Shown here: piece by piece, positions 49,671 through 58,840 of the stretch | How positions within the stretch are numbered: the first letter of the stretch is position 1 | Layout: each line of letters begins with the position of its first letter | Assembly (NCBI GenBank): GCA_016707895.1 | Contig: JADJGV010000007.1 | Location: 1-64,000, forward strand | Length of the DNA stretch: 64,000 nt | Direction of reading: 5' to 3' | DNA from: Myxococcales bacterium | Lineage (GTDB): Bacteria > Myxococcota_A > Polyangia > Haliangiales > Haliangiaceae | Notes under the pieces: generated by a model | The model's database searches: none | Seen by the model: the letters and a program-made list of their open reading frames with translations, nothing else | What the model was told of the DNA's origin: nothing | Translations under genes and position numbers: made by a program

Positions 49671-50141
49671 GTGAAGCTCTACCTGGTCCGACACGCCGAG
49701 GCGGTCCCCGAGGACGTCGCGGGCACCGACGCCGACCGCTGGCTGTCGGCCCGCGGCCGCGAGCACGCCCGCGGGCTGGCCCGGCTGCTGCGCGACGAGC
49801 GGGTCGAGCTCGACGCGATCGTCAGCTCGCCGCTGCCGCGCGCGGTGCAGACCGCCGAGCTGCTGGCCGCCGGCCTCGACTACCTGGGCGCGATCGCGGT
49901 CGACGCCGCGCTGGCGCCGGGCTGCCACCCGCGGCGCGTGATCGACGGCCTGGTCGCGCGCGGCATGGCGGTGGCGGTGGTCGGCCACGAGCCGACGCTG
50001 GCCATGCTGGGGGCGATGGTGATGGGCCGGCCGGCGTTCCCCGCGTTCCGCACCGCGCAGTGCGCCGCGCTCGATCGCGGCGTGCCCACCTTCACGTCGC
50101 GCGCGGACGTGATGACCACCACCGCGCTGTTCGTCGACTGA
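49671..50141 (+). CDS. SixA-type phosphohistidine phosphatase
   Basis: This 156-residue enzyme has the histidine-phosphatase fold. The GTG start at 49671 gives MKLYLVRHAEA, with catalytic His8 in the RHG-type motif; an upstream in-frame GTG adds eight poorly conserved residues. SSPLPRAVQTAEL and VVGHEPTLAML carry the remaining phosphate-pocket Arg and His. SixA removes phosphate from histidine phosphotransfer proteins or metabolites. The stop codon shares bases with the next ATG (TGATG), so the two are probably translated together. Confidence 0.9.
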   Translation: MKLYLVRHAEAVPEDVAGTDADRWLSARGREHARGLARLLRDERVELDAIVSSPLPRAVQTAELLAAGLDYLGAIAVDAALAPGCHPRRVIDGLVARGMAVAVVGHEPTLAMLGAMVMGRPAFPAFRTAQCAALDRGVPTFTSRADVMTTTALFVD

Positions 50142-51079
50142 TGGTGCCCGGCCTCGATCCCGCGGCCCGGCCGACCTGGGCGCGCTTCATGAGCGCCGAC
50201 GAGTGGCACGCGTTCGCGCGGGCGCTGATCGGCGAGCTGGCCCGCCGCGGCCACCCGTACCGCGTCGACGACGCCGTGCTGTGGGGGCGGTGGGGCGGCG
50301 ACGAGGACGAGGCGCTGGGGCTGACCAACCTGGCCCAGCTGTGCCACGCGTCGCCGCCCGACACCTACGCCGAGGTGATCGCGTCGCACTTCGACGCGCT
50401 GGTCGCCGGCCGCAGCGATCGCGCGCTGGCCGGCCAGCTCGGCGCCGATCTGACGGCGGCCCGGCCGGTGCTGCGGCTGCGGCTGTACTCGCGCGACACC
50501 TTCGTCGAGGGCGCCGATCAGTTCGTGCTGCGCGACGTCGCCGACGACCTGACCGCGGTGCTGTGCTACGACCTGCCGTCGAACGTGGTCACGGTCACCG
50601 CCGACACGCTGCCGCGCTGGGGCGTCTCGGCCGACGAGCTGTACTACCAGGCGCTGGCCAACCAGCGGCGCGCCGAGCAGCGGGCGGCGATCGAGGAGAT
50701 CGACGTCGGCGGCGCGATCGTGCGGGCGATGACCGGCGACAGCTACTTCGTCGCGTCGAACCTGCTCCTGCTCAACGACTTCGTCACCGAGGAGCCGCCG
50801 CTGGGCGTGATCGCCGCGGTGCCCAACCGCCACACGCTGGTCTGGCACCCGATCATCGACGGCAGCGCGCTGCGCGCGCTCGACGCGATGGTGGTGATGG
50901 CGGCCAGCCTGCACGCCGAGGGGCCGGGCGCGATCTCGCCCAACCTGTACTGGTGGAAGGACGGCGTCGTGCGCACGCTGCCCACCCGCGAGACCGAGGA
51001 GCACTACGAGTTCGTGCCGCCCGACGACTTCGTCGACGAGGTGCTCGAGGTGCTGGCCGAGCGCGCCGAGATGAACTGA
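50141..51079 (+). CDS. DUF1444-like protein of unknown function
   Basis: This is a 312-residue soluble protein. The ATG at 50141 overlaps the sixA stop by one base. It resembles the DUF1444 family only weakly. Features that fit are RPVLRLRLYSRDTF, DLTAVLCYDLPSNVVTV, RWGVSADELYYQALAN and DSYFVASNLLLL plus AVPNRHTLVWHPI. There is no signal peptide, transmembrane helix or known catalytic motif. It may act with SixA, given the overlap. The double-hairpin element follows six bases after its stop. Confidence 0.65.
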   Translation: MVPGLDPAARPTWARFMSADEWHAFARALIGELARRGHPYRVDDAVLWGRWGGDEDEALGLTNLAQLCHASPPDTYAEVIASHFDALVAGRSDRALAGQLGADLTAARPVLRLRLYSRDTFVEGADQFVLRDVADDLTAVLCYDLPSNVVTVTADTLPRWGVSADELYYQALANQRRAEQRAAIEEIDVGGAIVRAMTGDSYFVASNLLLLNDFVTEEPPLGVIAAVPNRHTLVWHPIIDGSALRALDAMVVMAASLHAEGPGAISPNLYWWKDGVVRTLPTRETEEHYEFVPPDDFVDEVLEVLAERAEMN

Positions 51080-51085
51080 ACACCT

Positions 51086-51160
51086 GGGAAGGTTTGTCGA
51101 CAAACCTTCCCCCGGCGGGGTCATGCCCCCGCCGGGCCCCCCTTCCGATACGCGAGACTC
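51086..51160. repeat. Double-hairpin element, copy 2
   Basis: A perfect 26-bp palindrome at 51086-51111 (same TTTGTCGACAAA centre, arms GGGAAGG/CCTTCCC) is followed by hairpin 2 at 51111-51136 (arms CCCGGCGGGG/CCCCGCCGGG, loop TCATGC), CCTTCC (51141-51146) and the tail GATACGCGAGAC. It lies six bases after a stop codon (TGAAC context), exactly like copy 1. Stems differ from copy 1 in both arms and keep pairing. Confidence 0.8.
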
Positions 51161-51261
51161 CCGACACCGGCGTCGGTGCCAGGGACGCGTTCTGGCCGAC
51201 TCTCCGAGACCATGAGGGCTGTCGCAACGTCGCAAAGGCCCCCGAACAAGACGTGGGCCCG

Positions 51262-54027
51262 ATGAGACGAGCGACCAGACATGTGGTGGCGATGGCGGCG
51301 GTGGTCGCCGTGGTCGCGGTCGGGTGCGCGCGCTGGGCGCGGGAGCCGCGGTTCGGGCCGCTGGTGGCGGGCCCGCGCCCGGAGCGGTTCGCGGTCGACC
51401 TGCGGGTGCGCACGCTGGCCAACGGCGCGCAGCTCGCGCTGGCGACGATCCCGGGCGCATCCGACGTCACCATCGACGTGCGCTACCGGGTCGGCGCCGC
51501 CGACGATCCGGCGGGACGCCGCGGGCTGGCGCACCTGGCGGAGCACGCGTCGTTCTTGCTCGGTCGCGATGAGGCCCACCCCGGGCTGGGCGACGCGCTG
51601 GCCGCGCTGGCGCTGCGCCACGGCGCGCGCACGACGACCGCGCGCACGCACTACGCCGCACGGGTGCCGGCCGCCGCGCTGCCCGCCGCGCTGGCGCTCG
51701 AGGCGCGCCGCATGGCCGGCTGCGCCGCGCTGCCCGCCGCCGAGTTCGCCCGCGAGCGCGCGGTGGTGCTGGCCGAGCACGACCAGCGCGCGACGCCGTT
51801 CACCGCGGCGCTGACCGACGTGCTGATCGCGGCGTACGGGGCCGACCACCCCTACGCCCAGCCGCTCGACGGGCCCGAGCTGCTCGACGCGACGCCCGCC
51901 GAGGCCTGTCGCTTCCTGCGCGAGCGGTACGCCCCTGGGGCGGCGATCGTCGTCGTGACCGGCGCGCTGCCGCCCGACGCGCTGGCGCTGGTCGAGCGCA
52001 CGATCGGCGCGGTGCCGGCGCGGCCGGTGTACGCGCCGCGGCCGATCCCCGCCGCCGCCGCCCCCGGTCCGACGGTCACCCGCGCTGCGCCGGTCGCGTG
52101 GCCCACCGTGCTGGTGGCCATGCCGCTGCCCGCGCGCGGCAGCCCGATCGCGCGCGGCGCCGACGCGGTGCGCGAGCGCCTGGGCGACGCGCTGGCGGTG
52201 ATCGCCCAGGCGCAGCCGTGGGCGATCGGCGCGACCGTGCTCGAGCTGGGCGGCCCGCAGGCGCCGACGCTGGTGGCCGCGCTCGAGGTGGCGTCGCCGG
52301 CCCACGTCGACGACGCGCGGGCGGCGGTGCAGGACGCCCTGGCCACGGTGCAGGCCGCGCTGCGCGCCGACGTCGACGCCGGCCACCCGCCGCGCGCGCT
52401 GGCGCCCCTGATGGCGTGGGACGACGACGACCGCCGCGGCGCGTGGATCGCCGACGCGCTCGACGATGGCCGCGCCGCGTGGCTGGCGGGGGGCGACCTG
52501 CTGGCCGAGGACGACGCCGCCTGGCCGTCGCAGCTCGACGCCGCGAGCGGGTTCGCGACCGTCGACCGCGCCCAGCTCGTCGTGCTGACGCCGGCGGCGG
52601 GCACCGCCAGCGCCACCGTCGCCGCGGTCGCGCCGCTCGCGCAGCACAGCCAGGTGCCGTGGCGCGAGGCCGTCGATCCCGCGCGCGCCGATCGCCCCGC
52701 GGCGCCGCCGCCCGGCGCGACGGCGCCGCCCGTCGAGCGGTACCAGCTGCCCAACGGGCTGACCGTGATGCTGGCGCCCGACCCGGCCAGCCCGCTGGTC
52801 GACGCGCGGCTGGTGTTCCCGGTCGGCGCTGCCCACGAGGCCGGCGCGCCGCCCGGCGTCGCCACCGCCGCGGCGCTGCTGCTGCGGCCCGATCGCGACG
52901 GCGTCTATGCCCCGACGGTGCTGCCGCGCGTGACCTTCGCGACCACCCGCGGCACCGCGCTGACCAACCTCGTCGACGAGGCCACCACGACGTTCGCCGC
53001 CCGCGGCCTGGCGGTGTGGGCCGACTGGCACGTCTGGTACCTGGCGTGGCTGCTGGACCAGGGCCGCTACAACCACGCCGACGTGGCCCGCATGCACGCC
53101 GTCGCGCACGCCGAGCGCGCGCGGGCCCCGGCGACGGGTGCGCCGGCCGCGACGATCGGCGATCGCGCGCTGCGGGCGCGGCTGTTCGGCGCCGATCACC
53201 CCTACGCTCGGCCGGGCCGGCCGATCGCCGACGCGCTCGCGGCGCTGACCGACCGCGACCTCGAGCGCTGGCGGCGCGCGCGGTACCGCCCGACCGGCGC
53301 GACGCTGATCGTCAGCGGCGGCTTCACCCCCGCCGCGATGCGCGCCGAGATCGACGCGCTGTTCGGCCCGTGGCCGGCCAGCACGCCGCCGACCGCGCCG
53401 GCCATCCCGCCCGCCGCCCCCGAGCCGGGGCCCGCGTGGCTGGCGGTCGACGCGCCGACCTCGATCCAGGCCGAGCTGACGATCGGGTTCGCGGCCAGCT
53501 CGGATCCGGTCGCCGACGGCGCCGCGCGCGCGGTGCTGCTGGCGATGCTCGACGACGGCCTGCGCGATCTGCGCGACGGCATGGGCGCGAGCTACGGCGT
53601 CGACGTCGCCTACGTCGACGCCGGCGCCGGACCGACGCTGGTGATCCGCGGGGCGGTCGGCGAGGCCCAGGCCGGCGCCGCGCTGGCCCGGGTCCTGACG
53701 ACGATCGCCGCGCTGCGCGACGGCGCCGACGCCCAGCGCGCCGCCTTCGTGCGCGGCCGCCAGCGGGCGCTCGACCACGCCGCCGCCGGCCGCCGCGGCG
53801 CGATCGCCGCCGCCGACCACCTCGTCGAGCTGGCCCGGCGCGGCCTCGGCCCCGACCACGACGCCGCGCTGCTGACGCGGCTCGCGGTCACCACGCCGGC
53901 TGACGTCGCCGCGCTCGCCGCGCGCGATCTCACCGCAGCGCGCATGGCGGTGCAGGTGCGCGCGCGCGCGGCGGTCGCCGACGCGGCGTTCGCGGCGCTG
54001 CGCGTGGTGCCGACCCACGTGCGGTGA
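51262..54027 (+). CDS. M16-family zinc peptidase lipoprotein (fused pair)
   Basis: This is a 921-residue fusion of two M16 halves. The N-terminal half is active-looking: the inverted zinc motif HLAEH (His91, Glu94, His95) and the distal Glu172 in VVLAEHDQ are at normal spacing. The second half (from ~490) starts with NGLTVMLAPDPASPLVDARLVF but lacks the HxxEH motif, the usual inactive partner. A lipobox (VVAVGC, Cys22) suggests attachment to an envelope membrane. It probably degrades peptides in the periplasm or at the surface. The start is ATG at 51262; the upstream stretch holds the double-hairpin element. Confidence 0.88.
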   Translation: MRRATRHVVAMAAVVAVVAVGCARWAREPRFGPLVAGPRPERFAVDLRVRTLANGAQLALATIPGASDVTIDVRYRVGAADDPAGRRGLAHLAEHASFLLGRDEAHPGLGDALAALALRHGARTTTARTHYAARVPAAALPAALALEARRMAGCAALPAAEFARERAVVLAEHDQRATPFTAALTDVLIAAYGADHPYAQPLDGPELLDATPAEACRFLRERYAPGAAIVVVTGALPPDALALVERTIGAVPARPVYAPRPIPAAAAPGPTVTRAAPVAWPTVLVAMPLPARGSPIARGADAVRERLGDALAVIAQAQPWAIGATVLELGGPQAPTLVAALEVASPAHVDDARAAVQDALATVQAALRADVDAGHPPRALAPLMAWDDDDRRGAWIADALDDGRAAWLAGGDLLAEDDAAWPSQLDAASGFATVDRAQLVVLTPAAGTASATVAAVAPLAQHSQVPWREAVDPARADRPAAPPPGATAPPVERYQLPNGLTVMLAPDPASPLVDARLVFPVGAAHEAGAPPGVATAAALLLRPDRDGVYAPTVLPRVTFATTRGTALTNLVDEATTTFAARGLAVWADWHVWYLAWLLDQGRYNHADVARMHAVAHAERARAPATGAPAATIGDRALRARLFGADHPYARPGRPIADALAALTDRDLERWRRARYRPTGATLIVSGGFTPAAMRAEIDALFGPWPASTPPTAPAIPPAAPEPGPAWLAVDAPTSIQAELTIGFAASSDPVADGAARAVLLAMLDDGLRDLRDGMGASYGVDVAYVDAGAGPTLVIRGAVGEAQAGAALARVLTTIAALRDGADAQRAAFVRGRQRALDHAAAGRRGAIAAADHLVELARRGLGPDHDAALLTRLAVTTPADVAALAARDLTAARMAVQVRARAAVADAAFAALRVVPTHVR

Positions 54028-54036
54028 GCGCGCGGC

Positions 54037-54420
54037 TCAGGCGCAGCCGACCGTGATGCTGTGCACGTGGTCGCCGAGGCTGGTGCTGATGGTGACCGTG
54101 CGGTTCTGGGCGAGCGCGTCGAAGTGCGCCGCGGACAGGGTCACCGAGTGCGTGTGCAGCGCGGTGCCGCGGATCTCGTAGGTCTGGGGCGTGCCGGCCT
54201 GGACGTGGGCCATCGGCACCGTGAGCACGTGGCCGTGGTTGGCCGCGATCGCGACGGTGGTGCCGTTCTGCAGGCAGTTGCCGCTGGCGACCGGGGCGTC
54301 CGGGCTCGCCCCGCCGTCGTCGCCGCCGCAGGCCGCCAGGAGCGCGCCGCCGGCGACGCCAGCGGCGCTGCCGCGCACGAGGACCCGGAGGAACTGCTTG
54401 CGCGTGATCGAGGTCGTCAT
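54037..54420 (-). CDS. Small His-rich lipoprotein
   Basis: This 127-residue exported protein has an N-terminus with RKQFLRVLVRGSAAG, then a hydrophobic segment and lipobox LLAAC, followed by a short Gly/Asp linker. It could be a Tat or Sec lipoprotein. The mature part is beta-rich with three HxH pairs (HGHVLTV, HTHSVTL, HVHSITV), which could bind a metal, and two cysteines. I do not recognise the family. It is convergent with the M16 peptidase gene. Confidence 0.65.
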   Translation of the reverse strand: MTTSITRKQFLRVLVRGSAAGVAGGALLAACGGDDGGASPDAPVASGNCLQNGTTVAIAANHGHVLTVPMAHVQAGTPQTYEIRGTALHTHSVTLSAAHFDALAQNRTVTISTSLGDHVHSITVGCA

Positions 54421-54587
54421 GCCCCATGATTATCCGATCAGCCGCGCCCGTGGGGCGCCATCACGTGGGGGCGCCATCACGGGTGACAGCGACCGGTTCT
54501 CCCCGCCGCGCTGGTGGAGGTTCGTCACGGCAGCGAGCGGTCGCGAGGACTTGGACGTCGGCACGGCTCGTGAAATTGGCCAGCGAC

Positions 54588-55412
54588 ATGCGCTCGCCCC
54601 TTCGCCTGCTGGTGTTGACCGGCGTCACCCTGACCGCCGCCTGCGTGGCCGATCCGTACACGTTCCGGCAGCGTGGCCTGGTCGCGTCGCCGCGCGCGCC
54701 GCTCTACGACGGCCAGCCGATGGCGACCGAGGTGCAGGCCGGGGGCTATGTCGCGACCACGACCGCGCCCACGACGACCGGCAACCCCGACGAGAGCGGC
54801 GCCGCGGTCGCGCGCAACCAGGCTGGCGCGGCGCTGCGGGCCGCGGTCAGCCCCGACGCCAGCGTCGGCTTCGTGTTCGACGCCAGCTGGCGCGCGCATG
54901 ACACCACGCTCGCCGGCGAGCCGGCCGCGGCCGCCGGCGTCCCCGACGACACGGTCTACGGCGCCGCGCTGGAGCTGCGGCGGGCGGTGCCGCTCCAGTC
55001 TGGCGTCCGGATGGGCGTGCTGGCTCAGCTCGGCGGGCAGTCGCACCCGATCCGCCGCGACGCCGAGGCGACGACGCGCCGCGACCTGAGCCTCCGCGTC
55101 CAGGGGGCGCTGGTGCCGAGCTGGCATCGCGGCGGCGTGACGCTGTTCGGCACGCTGGGCGCGGGCACCGAGAGCGACATCCCCGCGCAGGTCACCGTCA
55201 CGCCCGACGGCGACGGCGACGACGACCCCGGCGCGGTCGCGGAGATGAGCGGCGCGTTCGCGTCGGCCGGGATCGGCGTGACGATCGATCTCGGTGACCG
55301 CGCGCACCTGACCGCGCAGGGCTCGCAGGCCGTCGGACAGCTCGCCGCGTATGGCAGCCGCGTCGACATCGGCCTCACCTTCGATCTCGGTGACCCCGTC
55401 GCGCCGCGGTGA
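54588..55412 (+). CDS. Outer-membrane-type lipoprotein, unknown function
   Basis: This is a 274-residue protein. The ATG at 54588 precedes a signal peptide with lipobox LTAAC (Cys20). The mature protein alternates short strands with turns and ends with strand motifs (ASAGIGVTIDLGDRAHLTAQGSQAVGQ and VDIGLTFDLGD) like the closing hairpins of small outer-membrane barrels. A His- or metal-binding signature is absent. The CACGTG satellite array starts immediately at its stop codon. Confidence 0.6.
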   Translation: MRSPLRLLVLTGVTLTAACVADPYTFRQRGLVASPRAPLYDGQPMATEVQAGGYVATTTAPTTTGNPDESGAAVARNQAGAALRAAVSPDASVGFVFDASWRAHDTTLAGEPAAAAGVPDDTVYGAALELRRAVPLQSGVRMGVLAQLGGQSHPIRRDAEATTRRDLSLRVQGALVPSWHRGGVTLFGTLGAGTESDIPAQVTVTPDGDGDDDPGAVAEMSGAFASAGIGVTIDLGDRAHLTAQGSQAVGQLAAYGSRVDIGLTFDLGDPVAPR

Positions 55413-55802
55413 TCCACGTGGAAGGTCGGCGCCGCGTCCCACGTGGAAGGTCGGCGCCGCGTCCCACGTGGAAGGTGGCCGCCGCGTCCCACGTGGAAGG
55501 TCGCCGACCGTGTCCCACGTGGAAGATCGCCGACCGCGTCCCACGTGGAAGGTCGTCGCCGTGTCCCACGTGGAAGATCGCCGACCGCGTCCCATGTGGA
55601 AGGTCGTCGCCGTGTCCCACGTGGAAGATCGCCGACCGCGTCCCATGTGGAAGGTCGTCGCCGTGTCCCACGTGGAAGGTCGGCGCCGTGTCCCACGTGG
55701 AAGGTCGGCGCCGTGTCCCACGTGGAAGATCAGCGACCGCGTCCCACGTGGCCGACCGCGTCCCACGTGGAAGCTGACGGCCGGCCGCGTCCCACGTGGG
55801 AG
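55411..55802. repeat. 16-copy CACGTG tandem satellite array
   Basis: Sixteen copies of an approximately 25-bp unit, each centred on CCACGTGG (14 copies) or CCATGTGG (copies 8 and 10), lie between 55414 and 55799. Spacings are mostly 25 or 26 bp; the last three are 26, 19 and 29. Units alternate two flanks, so copies 7-10 are two identical 51-bp higher-order repeats. Unit variants such as TGTCCCACGTGGAAGA match the canonical parS site TGTTTCACGTGAAACA at 12 of 16 bases. Any open frame through it is a by-product of the repeat. The array separates convergent genes. Confidence 0.85.
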
Positions 55803-55834
55803 ACCAGGACGAGGCTCGCGACCGGACTGGCCGA

Positions 55835-56947
55835 CTACTTCTTCAGCCGGCTGAACAGCCCGCCGCGCTTGCCCTTGACGTCCTCGCCCAGCTCGGTCGC
55901 CAGCTCGCGCATCAGCTCGGCCTGCTTGCTGGTGAGCTTGTGCGGGATCTCGACCTTCCAGCGCACCACCTGATCGCCGCGGCCGCTCTTGCCGACCCGG
56001 GGGATGCCCTGGCCCTTGCGGACGACGTGATCGCCAGGCTGGGTGCCCGGCTTGATCTCGACGACCGCGGTGCCGTCGCAGTTGTCGTCGAGCACCGGCA
56101 CCTCGACCTCGCCGCCGAGCGCGGCCTTGACGAAGCTGACCGGCACGTCGGTGAGGATGTCCTCGCCCTCGCGCTGGAACCGCTCGTCGCCGACGACGTG
56201 CAGGACGACGTACAGGTGGCCGGCGGCGCCGCCGCCGGGCGCCACCTCGCCCTTGCCGGCCAGCCGCAGGGTCTGGCCGTCGTCGACGCCGGGCGGCACC
56301 GTCACCGACAGCACCGTCGTCTCGCTGTTGACCCGACGGCCGTTGCAGTCGGGGCACGCCTCGCGGACGATCTTGCCCTCGCCGCGGCAGCGCGGGCACA
56401 CGCTCTGGACCATGAAGAAGCCCTGGCTGTGCACGACCTGGCCGCGGCCGTTGCACGACGCGCAGGTCTCGGGCTTGGTGCCTGGCCGCGCGCCCGAGCC
56501 CGAGCACGTCCCGCACGGCACGTCGCGGGCGACCTTGATGTCCTTGGTCACGCCCCACACCGCCTCGGGGAACGACAGCTGCAGATCGACGCGGACGTCG
56601 GCGCCGCGCGCCTGGCGGCGCCCGCCGCTGGTGCGCCCGCCGAAGAAGTCGCCGAACATGTCGCCGAACGCGGAGAAGATGTCGTCGACCGAGTTGAACC
56701 CGGTGCCGCCCGGCCCGCTGGGCCCGCCGCGCAGCCCCTCGTGGCCGAAGCGGTCGTAGCGTTGGCGCTGCTCGTCGTCCGACAGCACCTGGTACGCGTT
56801 GGCCGCCTCCTTGAACTTCTCCTCGGCGTCCTTGTTGCCGGGGTTCAGGTCGGGGTGGTGCTGTTTGGCCAGCCGGTGGTACGCCTTCTTGATGTCAGAG
56901 GCGCTCGCATCACGGGCTACCCCGAGGACTTCGTACAGATCGCGCAT
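55835..56947 (-). CDS. dnaJ: Chaperone DnaJ (type I J-protein)
   Basis: DnaJ delivers unfolded proteins to DnaK and stimulates its ATPase. The 370-residue protein has the J domain with HPD at residues 31-33, a Gly/Phe-rich segment (GFNSVDDIFSAFGDMFGDFFGG), a zinc-finger domain with four CxxCxGxG-type repeats (CGTCSGSG, CASCNGRG, CPRCRGEG, CPDCNGRR) and the two C-terminal beta domains (RLAGKGEVAPGGGAAGHLYVVL). All parts are intact. dnaK and grpE are not adjacent. Its end faces the CACGTG array. Confidence 0.96.
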   Translation of the reverse strand: MRDLYEVLGVARDASASDIKKAYHRLAKQHHPDLNPGNKDAEEKFKEAANAYQVLSDDEQRQRYDRFGHEGLRGGPSGPGGTGFNSVDDIFSAFGDMFGDFFGGRTSGGRRQARGADVRVDLQLSFPEAVWGVTKDIKVARDVPCGTCSGSGARPGTKPETCASCNGRGQVVHSQGFFMVQSVCPRCRGEGKIVREACPDCNGRRVNSETTVLSVTVPPGVDDGQTLRLAGKGEVAPGGGAAGHLYVVLHVVGDERFQREGEDILTDVPVSFVKAALGGEVEVPVLDDNCDGTAVVEIKPGTQPGDHVVRKGQGIPRVGKSGRGDQVVRWKVEIPHKLTSKQAELMRELATELGEDVKGKRGGLFSRLKK

Positions 56948-57135
56948 GGTGGGTAAAAACCGGGCCTTACGTAAGACGCCCTCCTCGGCATGTCAAGGCG
57001 CGCGTCAGCCGCGCCCCCGGAGCTGCGTAACCAGCTACGCATGACGCGCTGCTCCCGGTGTAGGGGGCGATCGTCGACGGAACTGTACCGGTCGCGCGCC
57101 TTGATCACCCCGGCCGGGGTTGGTAAGCAGCCGGC

Positions 57136-58056
57136 ATGGGCATCAAGAAGGTCGACTCGATCTGGCTCGACGGCAAGCTGGTCGCGTGGGACGACGCCAC
57201 CGATCACATGCTGGCGCACACCATGCACTACGGGGTCGGCGCCTTCGAGGGCATCCGCGCCTACCAGCGGGCCGACGGCCGCACCGCGGTGTTCCGCCTG
57301 CGCGAGCACATCGAGCGGTTGTTCGACTCGTCGGCGATCTGCACGATGGACGTGCCCTTCACCCGCGACCAGGTGATCGCCGGCTGCACCGAGGTGCTGC
57401 GCGCCAACAAGATGGCGTTCGCTTACCTGCGGCCGCTGATCTACCTGGGCTCGGGCGCGCTCGGCCTCGGCTCGTTCGAGCCGCCGGTGCGCACCATGAT
57501 CGCCGCCTTCGAGTGGGGCGCGTACCTCGGCGAGGACGGCGCCAAGAAGGGCATCCGTTGCATGATCTCGGGCTTCACCCGGGCCAACGGCAACGCGGTG
57601 ATGAACAAGGGCAAGATCTGCGGGCAGTACGTCACGTCGGTGCTCGCCAAGCGCATGGCGCTCAAGAGCGGCTTCGACGAGGCGCTGATGCTCGACCCGC
57701 AGGGCTACGTCGCCGAGGGCACCGGCGAGAACATCTTCGTGGTCAAGAACGGCGTGGTCCGCACCCCGCCGACCTCGGCCGCGATCCTCGCCGGCATCAC
57801 CCGCGACACCGCGATCCAGCTCCTGCGCGAGCGCGGCGTCGAGGTGCGCGAGGAGATGATCGCCCGCGACGAGCTGTACACCGCCGACGAGGTGTTCCTC
57901 ACCGGCACCGCCGCCGAGATCACCCCGGTGCGCGAGATCGACCACCGCAAGATCGGCCGCGGCGAGTGGCCGATCACGGTCGGCGTGCAGGACGCGTTCT
58001 TCCAGATCGTGAAGGGCAGCGACGCCAAGCACGACCACTGGCTGCACTTCGTGTGA
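57136..58056 (+). CDS. ilvE: Branched-chain amino acid aminotransferase
   Basis: IlvE transfers the last amino group in leucine, isoleucine and valine synthesis. The 306-residue PLP enzyme (fold type IV) has the short-form features: HYGVGAFEGIRAY, the Schiff-base lysine (Lys160, in GKICGQY), LMLDPQGYVAEGTGENIFVVKNG and RRIEVREEMIARDELYTADEVFLTGTAAEITPV-like tail. The GAxxG pyridoxal motifs are intact. The start ATG at 57136 is the first Met. The DUF1554 gene begins inside its stop codon (GTGA), an unusual link between a metabolic enzyme and a lipoprotein. Confidence 0.94.
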   Translation: MGIKKVDSIWLDGKLVAWDDATDHMLAHTMHYGVGAFEGIRAYQRADGRTAVFRLREHIERLFDSSAICTMDVPFTRDQVIAGCTEVLRANKMAFAYLRPLIYLGSGALGLGSFEPPVRTMIAAFEWGAYLGEDGAKKGIRCMISGFTRANGNAVMNKGKICGQYVTSVLAKRMALKSGFDEALMLDPQGYVAEGTGENIFVVKNGVVRTPPTSAAILAGITRDTAIQLLRERGVEVREEMIARDELYTADEVFLTGTAAEITPVREIDHRKIGRGEWPITVGVQDAFFQIVKGSDAKHDHWLHFV

Positions 58057-58817
58057 GCGGGGTCCACGCGAGCGTGGGCGCAGCCGGGCTCGCGCTCGCG
58101 GCGCTGGCGGCCTGTGGCGGCGGTGACGCGGCCACCCCGACGGTCGACGCGCCACCCGCGGTGGACGCGTCCGCGACGCCGTTTGGGTTCTTCGTCACCA
58201 GCCTGGCGACGATGCGGCTGCAGTCGAACAGCCCGGACGGCTTCGGCGGTGACCTCGGCGGGCTGGCCGGCGCGGACGCGATCTGCCAGCGCGCCGCGAC
58301 CGACGCCGGCGGCGGCGACCGCACGTGGCGCGCGTTCCTCAGCGTCGCGGTTGGGCCCGGCGGTGGCCCGGTCCACGCCATCGACCGGATCGGCGACGGC
58401 CCCTGGTACGATCGCACCGGCCGGCTGATCGCGCTCGACCGCGCCGGGCTGCTGTCGACCCGGCCCATGGGCGACACCAGCGCGGTCAACGACCTCCCCG
58501 ACGAGAACGGCGTCGGCCTGCGCTCGTTCGGCGACACCCACGACATCATGACCGGCTCCAACGCCGAGGGCCGGCTCGACGGCGCCGACCCCGGCGCCAC
58601 GTGCCAGGACTGGACCAGCGCGGTGGGCCCGGGCAGCGAGAACCGCGTCCGGGCCGGCCACTCCTGGCCGGCGATGAGCGGGATGCACTGGATCACCGCG
58701 CACCGCCTGCCCGGCTGCGGCCCCGGCGTCCGGACGACGATCACGCCGCCCGGCGAGCAGGGCAACACCGTCGGGGGCCAGGGCGGCTGGGGCGGGATCT
58801 ACTGCTTCGCGCTGTGA
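58053..58817 (+). CDS. DUF1554-type lipoprotein
   Basis: This 254-residue protein begins at a GTG overlapping the ilvE stop. A short signal with lipobox LAALAAC is followed by a Pro/Asp linker. The mature domain resembles the DUF1554 family (GDLGGLAGADAICQRAATDAGGGDRTWRAFLS is its typical block), a C-type-lectin-like fold also used in secreted sugar- or fibronectin-binding proteins. Cysteines at CQRA, CQDW, PGCG and YCF probably form disulphides. An alternative start at 58074 would also work. Function is uncertain. Confidence 0.68.
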   Translation: MSGVHASVGAAGLALAALAACGGGDAATPTVDAPPAVDASATPFGFFVTSLATMRLQSNSPDGFGGDLGGLAGADAICQRAATDAGGGDRTWRAFLSVAVGPGGGPVHAIDRIGDGPWYDRTGRLIALDRAGLLSTRPMGDTSAVNDLPDENGVGLRSFGDTHDIMTGSNAEGRLDGADPGATCQDWTSAVGPGSENRVRAGHSWPAMSGMHWITAHRLPGCGPGVRTTITPPGEQGNTVGGQGGWGGIYCFAL

Positions 58818-58840
58818 TCGGCGACGCCCGGCGCCGCCGC

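Noticed and set aside
55411..55802. The array as a CRISPR locus
   Set aside because: The units are contiguous with no unique spacers, and the repeats are only 25-26 bp with a palindromic core; no cas gene is present.
55351..55854. Open reading frames in several frames through the CACGTG array
   Set aside because: They translate to repeated short peptides (for example WKVxxxSHVEx) in every frame and arise from the satellite; neighbouring genes end at its edges.
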